Assembly (NCBI GenBank): GCA_024811115.1
Contig: JAKOGH010001056.1
Location: 1-17,310, forward strand
Direction: 5' to 3'
DNA length: 17,310 bases
From: Terana coerulea
Lineage: Eukaryota; Basidiomycota; Agaricomycetes; Polyporales; Phanerochaetaceae
Shown here in pieces: positions 9,853 through 17,310 of this stretch. Below the pieces are notes generated by a model that was not told the DNA's origin, made no database searches, and saw only the letters and a program-made list of their open reading frames with translations. The position numbers were made by a program, and so were the translations under genes. Numbering within the stretch: the stretch's first letter is position 1; every line of letters begins with the position of its first letter.

Positions 9853-10604
9853 GCCACTCCTCGGCGGTGAGATCTTCTGAAACGCACACTGCAGTCTGAG
9901 TGCCGTGGCATGGCCGTCGTATCTGTTCACGAGCAGCAACAAGTCCACAACGAACTTTGTCTGAAGCTCTGCCATGACGTTTGTTTCTGCACTCGTCCAT
10001 GGTGCGGCGGTGCCTGACAGACTTATATCAAAGATTTAAAGATCTGCCAAGGGAGACTACCTGACAGAACATTAATATTGATCGGCAGCTCGATCTGCAG
10101 ACTCACGCCACGAAGCCCACAACCCATAACTCACATCTGTTGAATCAGCTTCCAGGCTTTCTTCAACGTTTTTGAAACAGCAGTGTCGGATTTACTCCTG
10201 TCTTGCATCGCACTGCAAGGGGCACATTGCAGGCCTAAACCATGTAAGGCTCCGAGACTGTCGCGGCGACCAGAGACTGCGCGAACATCGCATTTCATGC
10301 GCATTCTGTTGCACAAAGCCCCATCAGTGCTAGTAGAGATCTGTACACACTGAAGTGCTGAACTTGCAGGCACATCCGAATCGGCGATGTCCTTCAAGTT
10401 TCCGTCTCACCACGATCTCCAAGATAACATAGAGAGAAGGGAAAGGACGTCGTCGACTATGCGGGTCCCGCGGGGGATGTGTAACGTAGCCGCATTCCAA
10501 CAGCTGGGCGCCCTCTACTCTGGCACACAACTGTGAACAGCAACAGACAGTACTGCGAGGCCCGGGCCCACACACTGCGGGAAGTAGAACCATTATTTAT
10601 TACC
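9853..10604. other. Spacer with no recognised gene
   Basis: No open frame above about 100 codons and none with recognisable motifs on either strand. No repeat structure seen before the palindrome cluster that starts near 10605. Confidence 0.4.
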
Positions 10605-10790
10605 GGATAACCCACTCATCCTGCACCTAGCAGTGGGAAACCCACTCAAAAGTGCCTACCGATAAATAAATGGGAAATCCAGGATTGGAAAAACCAACAT
10701 CAGATGCCGGATTTCCCGCGACGTCGGATCAGCACTGGATAACCCAATGCGCCGCAGTGGGTTTCCCAGTACCTGGAATACCCACTCACT
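10605..10790. repeat. Cluster A of short palindromic repeats
   Basis: Several copies of a degenerate, nearly self-complementary unit with core CAGTGGGAAACCCACTC: at 10605-10618 (GGATAACCCACTCA), 10631-10648, 10733-10746, 10754-10771 and about 10773-10789, plus half units such as GGGAAATCC. The same unit occurs in cluster B. Such clusters near element ends are typical of subterminal transposase-binding repeats of DNA transposons. Confidence 0.65.
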
Positions 10791-12667
10791 ATAGCAGGGT
10801 TTTACATTAGTAGATGCCGGAAGCCATAAAGCATTAGTAGCTGTGTGCACAATGTGTTATAAAATCCTACCATACCCGTAGAGCCTTTCGACGTTAAAAC
10901 GCGCGGCATTGAGCATGGACATCGCTCTCGCTGACGCTCTGTTGATGCATTCCTTACTCAAGGCGACGACCAGTGCCATTTCCGAGATGCTCTCCGTGTT
11001 ATAGCTTACAAAATCATATGTAGTTTGTTAGTGTGCACGCTGTTGATCTTTGACAAGGTATAACCTGAGGGAAACTCACGCAGAAACTCAACAGTCGATG
11101 ATTTGAGGTTTGCTCATGTCAACACCAAAAGCGGCAGCTTCCCGGGTTGTGGCGTCCGTGCGGCAAGCCAGCAGCACGGTAAATCAATCGGAGTGTCAAA
11201 GTACTACTTAGCTTGCTTATCATATCACTGTATATTCAGGCTCCGAAAGGACAAAGCTGACTCCAGCGACATTCGCCGATGACGTCGTCATTGAGGCTCA
11301 TGAATTCACGTCGAAATTGTGGCTTGGCTCTCTCCTTCACCATCTCCAGTGCAGCCGTCTTTTCCTCTCGCCGCCTGTTCGCTATCCTTCGTTCCCCCTC
11401 GAATAGCTTCTGTCTCTATTCTTTGTCGCCGTGCATGATCTGAAAGCCTGGCGACATGACATCGCGCGCGAAACGACTGCGACCTGACACACAGATCGAC
11501 ATACCGAGCGGCTTGCTGTGGGCGAAACACCAGGACGTATAAACATGGCTTCTTCGGTCAAGTTAGAGCATGTTGTGTGTACTGGTTACAGATTGGTGAG
11601 TCAGTTCTGCACTCGGTGGGTGCGCTTTACATGGATTCATGTGTATAGTTCAGTTGGAAGGGCTGGTGGGTGGTTGTGGGGTGTTTTCTGGGGGCCATGG
11701 GCGAAGACACATTGGCACGACTGGCACGTCTGTGTTCACCCAGAAGGCTCGAAGGCGTCCGCCTTCGCCGCCTCCCGCCTGCTTCTGTGCATGAGATAGC
11801 CCGGTGGCCAGCAGCGGGATCCTTGCGCCCTTCCACCCGCGCACATGTGGGCACCGCTCAGTGCGACTCAATCCTGTTCTGACCCATCATGCGCATCTGA
11901 CCCACCGAGCAGGCAGGTCACAGGCAAGAGGTGCCTTCAGAGTACACTGGACGCAGCAACCTCACTCTCGGCTCGCGAGGCGCAGCCTCATCGCACGAGA
12001 CGTGAGACACGCATAGCTGGGACACAACTTACATGCGCACCGAGGGGATGGCATGGCGCCGACGGCATCCATGTAGGTAATTGGCCGCAACCGGCTGTTG
12101 GCGCGCCAGGCCCGGCCCCTAGCATCCCCCCGCACTCACGCGTGTCGCGCAACACCCAGGTGCAGCACCTCCGCCTGCCGCTAGATATCAGCTGATGCAG
12201 CGTCCTGCACCCCTGCACACTAGCCGGCATCCTGCCTTGTCCTGCGGGGGCTGCTGCGGCTGAACTAGGCTGGTCGGCCATGCACAGATTGGGAGCACAC
12301 ACAGAGCAGCAACCAATGTGAGTGCTGTTGACTGGCTTTTCATTGACCCCCTCGAGTAGGTGAATGCGCGGACGAACGAATCCCGGCTGAACATCCACTG
12401 GGGCTTCTAGTGGGCTCGAAGCTCAACCGGGAGCAAGGAATGCGGAGAGAACAGAGTTGGAGGCAGAAGCAAGATCCTGTAGTTGGGAGAGCTAGAGATG
12501 TAAGTAGATACTGCCATAGTCTTGTTAGAACTACGTAGCAGTGCGCCGGAACCAATATATCTATATATGATACATCTCCTTTGATATTGAGGGGTTTACC
12601 TACTATGAGACCTGGAATGCGTGTCTATACAGCCAGGAAATGCCACGAAGCCTTGACGGATGCCCCA
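10791..12667. other. Gene-poor interval between the palindrome clusters
   Basis: Open frames are short and overlap on both strands without recognisable domains; no transposase motif was seen. If clusters A and B are the two ends of one element, this is its interior and the element (about 2.2 kb) is non-autonomous. Otherwise it is ordinary intergenic DNA. Confidence 0.35.
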
Positions 12668-12835
12668 TTGGATAACACCGGATTACCCACTCATTCCACA
12701 TCGGGAAATCCACTGCTTGATGGTGGATTGTGCACACTTTCAGTGGATTATCCACTCGCCCCCGGCAGTGGATTTCCCACTCACCTCCCATGGGTGAGCA
12801 GTGGGTTTCCCACTCATTTCGCAGTGGAATATCCA
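12668..12835. repeat. Cluster B of short palindromic repeats
   Basis: Units at 12668-12690 (GGATAACACCGGATTACCCACTC region), 12703-12715, 12741-12758 (CAGTGGATTATCCACTCG), 12766-12782, 12799-12816 (CAGTGGGTTTCCCACTCA) and 12822-12835 (CAGTGGAATATCCA). Spacing is irregular (23-38 bp). The outermost unit, read in reverse complement, matches the start of cluster A (GGATA..CCACT), followed in both cases by TGGGAAACCCACT. Confidence 0.65.
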
Positions 12836-13322
12836 TATTCAAATATTGGATCTACTATCCGCAGTGCACAGGCACTCCGGGAGTCCAGCAGCTCGGGACA
12901 GTCGGCAAGCGCCGAGCGGTAGGTTTGATAACGAGCGCGCAACGAGCCATGTGCTCACATCTGCCTCGCTGCATCTGCCTGCAATGGTCTGCCACGGCGT
13001 GCGTTCCACCGCCTCCCTGATCAGTTCTGTCGTTTGAACCAGATCCTGCGTGGCCGAGGCCGCCGAGCACGCACCGGCACGCACCGGCACGCGCTATGCC
13101 CCAAGCGGCCAGCGGAAGCATCATTTACGCCCTGCCGCGGCTCCGAGCAGTCGCAGCGCGTTCTGATCGCCTTTGCTGCCGCGCACGCCGCTGGAGCGAT
13201 CGTGACGGGCAACTATCCGGTCCAAAGACGCGCCAGCCCAGCCCAGCCGCGCCGTACATAACGGCGACGACGGGGCGACTCGCGGTCCCCTGTTTCTCTC
13301 CCGCCCACGGCTTCATGCAACG
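12836..13322. other. Upstream region of the DUF6533 gene
   Basis: No gene recognised. Two exact tandem copies of GCACCGGCAC lie at 13071-13090, and a C/T-rich stretch at about 13286-13306 precedes the ATG at 13323 and may belong to the promoter. No convincing TATA box. Confidence 0.35.
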
Positions 13323-15145
13323 ATGGACAAGTCGGTGTCGAGCGACATCGTCATCGCGGCCGCCCGACATCAGGTCGTGCGGGTGAGTACCAGTCGTGCT
13401 TATGTTTTTCGTCTGTTTGCGATATGCTGATGTTTTCTTGTTGGATAGTACACGAGCGGTGAGTGCTTGAGCTGGGAGACAAACGACGCGGGCTCATGCG
13501 GCGCTGGGCATAGTGGTCAGCATGACAATTCTGGTAAGCCGTGCTCAGTCCGCGTACCGTAAAGCTATTCTGATTCAATTTCAGGTTGCGGATTGGCTGT
13601 ATCTGTTCTCAGAAGAAGTGGGTGTGCTCCGCGGTGTACCCAACGTGCGTCGCTCGCTGACGGCCCCGCCCTAGTGGGAATACATTTGGACGAGGAAGTG
13701 GACGTTTGCCGAGGCGATGTACCTGTTCACGAGATACATGCCATTCGTGGACGTGTCCATATCCATGATATGTACGTCGTTGCATACCGACCTTCAGCGG
13801 CTGCTCACATGGACGCACATCTGCACTAGATTACTTGTCTCCAACTATCACTCCGCACGTCAGCCACTTTGCCTTCCCAGAGCTTACAAAGTACTTGCTG
13901 ACGCGACGCACCCACCAGACTTGCCTAATAAATTACGCACTGGGCACTTGTGAGTCGCCAGATCCGCCTTTCTGGCGCCGTTTCGCTGACACCACAGTCG
14001 CTTAGGGTTGTTGGTAGTGGGCTTTGCCGCGGCAGAGCGTAAGAGCACCGCGCCATCGCCCGCACTCTCACATCGCTCATCACAACTTCTTCTAGTGATC
14101 TTGGTGTGGCGAACATATGCGATATGGAACCAATCGAAGAAGATCATGTGGTCAGTAGGGACAATATGGGCGGTGCGTGGGTTTGACATGGCTCTGTACA
14201 CGCCGGACTGAATCGTGTACGCCAGGTCATCGTCCTCGCGAATGTCCCCATATTAACGATCTTCACGCGGTCCCTTGACTGTAAGCCGTTCCACCATCCT
14301 TGATTTACTCGCCCGCTTACGAAAATCTCGCAGTTGGCCCTCAGCCGTTGCCAGAGATTCCCGGCTGCAACCTGGTGAACGCGAGTGACATCGCCTTTGG
14401 CAGCTTCTTTTCTGTATTGCTCATGGAAATCGGTATGTTTCTATGGCACAGTGGTCAGTATGGCTCTGACGGGACGGGCGCATAGTCGTCGTCGTACTGA
14501 CTGTGTACAAGGGTGTCCAGGATGGTGAGTGGTCGTCGTGTGTGTATGCCAATTCAAGTGCCTTATCCAAACGCTTTAGTTCGCGGGACCGCGAGCCCTC
14601 TGGTCAAGACTTTGTATAGAGATGGAGTGCTGTTCTTTATTTGTCTGCTAGGTGAGTGTCTTCGGTGATCAACACAGCTGGGTATCTAAATGCGCTTCCA
14701 GCTTTATCTCTTGGGAACGTCCTTGTCATCCTGGCAACTCCGGTACGCCGCTCATATCCAGTAACGTCGCGGCCTGGCTAATCACACATCCAGGTCGAAT
14801 ATTTCGATCTTCTCATCAAGTATGTGGCTACGCTGCGAAGATTCACTTTAGTACTGATGTCGAACTGTCCCTAGCCTGACGCGGGTGCTGCACGCCCTCC
14901 TCTGCTGCCGCGTCATCCTCCACCTGCGCCAAGCGGCCGAGATCTCGTCGCGCACCTCCAGCGGCGAGGAGTCCGGCTCCTTTCGCCTGTCCACCATACG
15001 CTTCAACGCGCGGAAGCGCGCGGGCCACACGCAAGCGTCCGACCCCGACTCGTGCGATACGCGCACGGGCCACACGCAAGACACCACCGTCGGTTCGTAC
15101 GACATGCAGACGACGGTGCAGTCTGAACGAGAGGGCGGCGTGTGA
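13323..15145 (+). CDS. DUF6533-domain seven-TM membrane protein
   Basis: Sixteen exons: 13323-13382, 13449-13458, 13514-13533, 13585-13617, 13675-13771, 13830-13858, 13919-13949, 14006-14038, 14096-14172, 14226-14280, 14334-14432, 14486-14524, 14580-14651, 14702-14742, 14794-14819, 14875-15145. All introns are GT..AG, 50-66 bp, and the join is in frame to 330 aa. Residues about 18-75 carry the DUF6533 signature of basidiomycete membrane proteins: a helix, then EEWEYIWTRKWTFAEAMYLFTRY. Later family-typical pieces are LILVWRTYAIW, the extracellular-like PEIPGC, LVKTLYRDG, a VEYFDLLIN segment and the helix RVLHALLCCRVILHLR. A hydrophilic tail of about 70 residues contains a 15-residue tandem repeat beginning GHTQ. 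The function is unknown; the architecture is receptor-like, but that is only an analogy. The gene is convergent with the ICMT-family gene downstream. Confidence 0.92.
15021..15110 (+). repeat. 45-bp in-frame tandem repeat in the DUF6533 C-terminal tail
   Basis: The 15-base string CGGGCCACACGCAAG occurs exactly at 15021-15035 and 15066-15080, 45 bp apart. The two translated units both begin GHTQ and end in T, with further matches at S, D and T positions. It lies in the cytoplasmic-type hydrophilic tail. Confidence 0.6.
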
Positions 15146-15596
15146 CATATACCAGAATCACTTATACCTATGTATTACTACACATTACGTTGACGATTCC
15201 CGGCTACAGCCGGAGACAATGACACGCTGGAGCCTGTCCAGCAGCTATCCCACTGTTGGAGCATCCCGCGCGCTTGCCTCTTTGGGGCTTTGATGCGCCT
15301 TCGGCGTCTGTGCCCGGCCCAGAGGTTGACGCCCGAAGACTGTCTTTTCTCGCTTGCTGCTCATCGCAATTACATCTCGGTTCATATGCACTGATTACTG
15401 CGTCTCTGGGCTGTCTGTGGCTATCGTATGCTTCATTGACTGTGTCCTGCAACGCAACGAACCTGGTTTGCGGTGTCGCGTCAGTCCATACTCTCTCCTG
15501 CTCTCCAGCGAAATGACCGAACTCCTCGCATACAGGTCATGAAGTACTCCCTAAGTTTGAATGCAAGGTACCACATCGGCGCGCGAGGATGCTCAG
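15146..15596. other. Convergent intergenic region
   Basis: Lies between the stop codons of the DUF6533 (+) and ICMT-family (-) genes. Open frames of up to 86 codons have no recognised features. It presumably holds both 3' UTRs; no canonical AATAAA was noted. Confidence 0.4.
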
Positions 15597-16403
15597 CTAG
15601 TAGATATACGGGATGAGCCTGTACGGCGTCCTCTTCGCAAACGCGTCCCACTCCGCCCCAAACTGCTCTCTCAAGACCGCGTCCTCCTTGTTCACCCGCG
15701 ACATCAACAAGATCGGGATGTACAGCGACCAGCCGACGCAGAACCCGCTGAACAGCCTGCTGCCCACCGTCTCGAACCCGACGCACTCCGCGTACCAGCT
15801 CCCGGACCCGAACCACGTCCCGACGATCCCGAGGTAGATGAGCAGGCTGCCGACGTAGCTCGGGTGGCGCACGACGGTGTACGGGAAGCTCGTCACCAGC
15901 CTCTGGTCCTTCTTCACCGCGAGCTCCCACGTGAAGCCCTTGCCCAGCGCGCGGTAGCACGCCAGCCGGACGAACGCGCCCGCGTACAGGAGCGCGCAGC
16001 CGGCGAGCCAGACGGGCGTGATGCGCACGCGGGCGGCGGCGGCGTAGTTCGGTGCGAGGAGCGCGAGGACGCGGTCGGAGAGGGCGGAGGGGACCTGCGC
16101 GGCGAGGATGACGGCCGTCTCGCCGAGCGTGGCTGCCCAGTGCAGTGCCTGTCGCAGTTCAAGCAGCGTGAGCCTGCGGCCTGTCCCTCGGAAAACAGAC
16201 TTACGTGCTGGATTTTCACAGACGCAATCATTATGGAGGGCCGCACCATCGAGTCCTTCACTTTCGCATACGCCTTCTTCTCCTCTGGCTGCGGCGGCGG
16301 GTTGGGGGGCGACGCCGCCTGGACGGCATGCCGCGTGCTCAGCAGTAGCGGGATCTTCAGCAGCGGCGAGAGCAGCAGGGGGGTGCGCGGGGAGCCAGAT
16401 CAT
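15597..16403 (-). CDS. Isoprenylcysteine carboxyl methyltransferase (ICMT/STE14 family)
   Basis: Membrane methyltransferase of the ICMT family. Family members transfer a methyl group from S-adenosylmethionine to the carboxyl of a prenylated C-terminal cysteine (CaaX proteins such as Ras or lipopeptide pheromones) in the ER membrane. The last exon is 16148-15597; a 56-bp intron (16204-16149) separates it from the upstream exon. The C-terminal half shows the catalytic region FPYTVVRHPSYVGSLLIYLG and the closing NKEDAVLREQFGAEWDAF, then RTPYRLIPYIY. The N-terminal half has hydrophobic helices and a PPNPPPQPEEKK loop. The 5' end is unsettled. The frame that gives KIPLLL and PPNPPP has no ATG before a TGA at 16402-16400, and the ATG at 16403-16401 is in another frame, separated by a run of six C. 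Either an upstream exon was missed or the C run is one base too long. Which ICMT paralogue this is cannot be told. Confidence 0.88.
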   Translation of the reverse strand: MIWLPAHPPAALAAAEDPATAEHAACRPGGVAPQPAAAARGEEGVCESEGLDGAALHNDCVCENPARKSVFRGTGRRLTLLELRQALHWAATLGETAVILAAQVPSALSDRVLALLAPNYAAAARVRITPVWLAGCALLYAGAFVRLACYRALGKGFTWELAVKKDQRLVTSFPYTVVRHPSYVGSLLIYLGIVGTWFGSGSWYAECVGFETVGSRLFSGFCVGWSLYIPILLMSRVNKEDAVLREQFGAEWDAFAKRTPYRLIPYIY

Positions 16404-17004
16404 CGTGTTGAGGCTGCCAGCGGGGCGTGGTTGAGAGGGAACAGGGAGGACACCCGGGAGGACACCAGGGACGGCTGGTCGCGCCCGTGAGTACTTCGGT
16501 CCATATCAGTCCAGGGGGAGATGAACGTTACTTGCGAATCAGAATTCAGTAACGTAACGGGATGACAGCTGCGTGATCCACGCAATCTGCCTGATATCAA
16601 CGATGTCTGTTGGGGAATGCCGCTCAGTCGGTCTCCAGGCCGCCTTCCCACATTTCCCCATCACGTCCGACTTGCATATCAGCGCCGGCCACCGCTGTGG
16701 ACACCACGTCCCGTCAATTATGGACAGTTTCGGCTAGCGGCCTCCGCTTGTGTTCGTGCGCAACGCCTTCGTGGCGCAAGCTAGTCTCGCATCCGACGGC
16801 CTGCTTTCCGGTACGCGCGCACGTTCTCCACATTTGCTTTTTCTTACGGGGGTCATGAAATGCAAGCTTACGGTTGCTTGACAGAATATTTGTGTACTTG
16901 GTAGAGAAAATAAATGATATTCTCATGGCTGTCTGCCTCCTTGTGCCGTACGTGGACTTCGCCGTGGACTGCGCAAGGCAGTCTCGGGCTCGCAGAAGGG
17001 CTAC
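16404..17004. other. Spacer with no recognised gene
   Basis: Upstream of the ICMT-family gene and probably includes its promoter. An open minus-strand frame (16651-16400) is in phase with the ICMT frame but ends at a TGA; it could contain a missed first exon. Nothing else recognised. Confidence 0.35.
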
Positions 17005-17310
17005 ATGGCACCTTCCGGTGCCGCGGGTCGTTTTCATCCTTTGCTGCCATCGGGTTCCTGTGACTACCTGCACACCAATCAGTATTCATTGACACTCAAT
17101 ACCCAGGCAGTGTTCCCCATCTCGGAAGAAGCTGATACTGAAGCCATAACATTGACCGCTCCGGCATCGCCATGCGATTGCCAAGGCGCAACCGGATTCT
17201 CCGATGCTGCCAGACCTGATGACCACACCTCAGTACCCGGGCTGGACGCGAAGAACCGCATTGGCACGCCGCATGCCCCTGGGTCTCAACAAACCTACGC
17301 AGACGAGCGC
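17005..17310 (+). CDS. Possible 5' end of an unknown gene, running off the window
   Basis: From ATG at 17005 the frame stays open for 102 codons to the window edge; the frame is open further upstream to about 16915. The predicted N-terminus begins MAPSGAAGRF and is polar and low in hydrophobic stretches, with no membrane segment or known motif. The start context is weak (T at -3, G at +4). It could be a chance open frame; the sequence beyond 17310 is needed to judge. Confidence 0.3.
   Translation, partial: MAPSGAAGRFHPLLPSGSCDYLHTNQYSLTLNTQAVFPISEEADTEAITLTAPASPCDCQGATGFSDAARPDDHTSVPGLDAKNRIGTPHAPGSQQTYADER

Noticed and set aside
12668..12835. Regular short repeats resembling a CRISPR array
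   Set aside because: Units are degenerate palindromes with irregular 23-38 bp spacing in a eukaryotic genome; they fit transposon subterminal repeats better.
15561..16490. 309-codon plus-strand open frame
   Set aside because: It lies antisense to the ICMT-family gene, is rich in R/E/P/A as expected for a GC-rich antisense shadow, and shows no domain.
15597..17310. Possible mating-pheromone locus beside the ICMT-family gene
   Set aside because: I looked for short frames ending in a CaaX box in this part of the window and saw none; an ICMT-family gene alone is not evidence.

Overview
This window looks like nuclear DNA of a filamentous basidiomycete, probably an Agaricomycete. The genes are broken by many very short GT..AG introns (about 48-90 bp, most 50-65 bp). 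Coding exons are GC-rich next to more AT-rich spacers. Two of the protein families (DUF6533 and DUF6534 multi-pass membrane proteins) are typical of mushroom-forming fungi. All gene models below were spliced by eye from the sequence; no database search was possible.

Layout: (1) 1-1909, a diverged copy of a 14-TM major facilitator (MFS, drug:H+ antiporter-like) gene. Its 5' end lies outside the window and it has lost single bases at three places. (2) 2290-3545, a 1.26-kb non-autonomous DNA transposon with 27-bp imperfect terminal inverted repeats, a 3-bp TCA target-site duplication and subterminal repeats, resembling the CACTA (CMC) type. (3) 4311-5823, an apparently intact nine-exon gene for a DUF6534-type membrane protein. 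(4) 5824-7388, a spacer with one unidentified open frame and, at its end, the promoter of the next gene. (5) 7389-9673, the second and complete copy of the MFS gene. It has 11 exons, with intron positions matching the first copy wherever both are visible, but it is one G short in exon 4. Homology between the copies continues about 180 bp past the stop codons. (6) 9853-13322, a gene-poor stretch bounded by two clusters of short palindromic repeats (about 10605-10790 and 12668-12835) that look like the subterminal repeats of a second transposon or of two related small elements. (7) 13323-15145, a 16-exon DUF6533-type seven-TM protein gene that splices in frame to 330 aa. (8) 15597-about 16403, on the minus strand and convergent with it, a gene of the isoprenylcysteine carboxyl methyltransferase (ICMT/STE14) family. 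(9) 17005-17310, an open frame running off the window edge.

The genes do not form an obvious pathway. The main theme is membrane proteins (transporter, two orphan multi-TM families, ICMT) in a region shaped by duplication, single-base frame breaks and small DNA transposons. I did not find a convincing new biological system. The best leads are the two transposon-like repeat structures, the patchy similarity of the two MFS copies (possible gene conversion), and whether the single-base deficits are real mutations or assembly errors.
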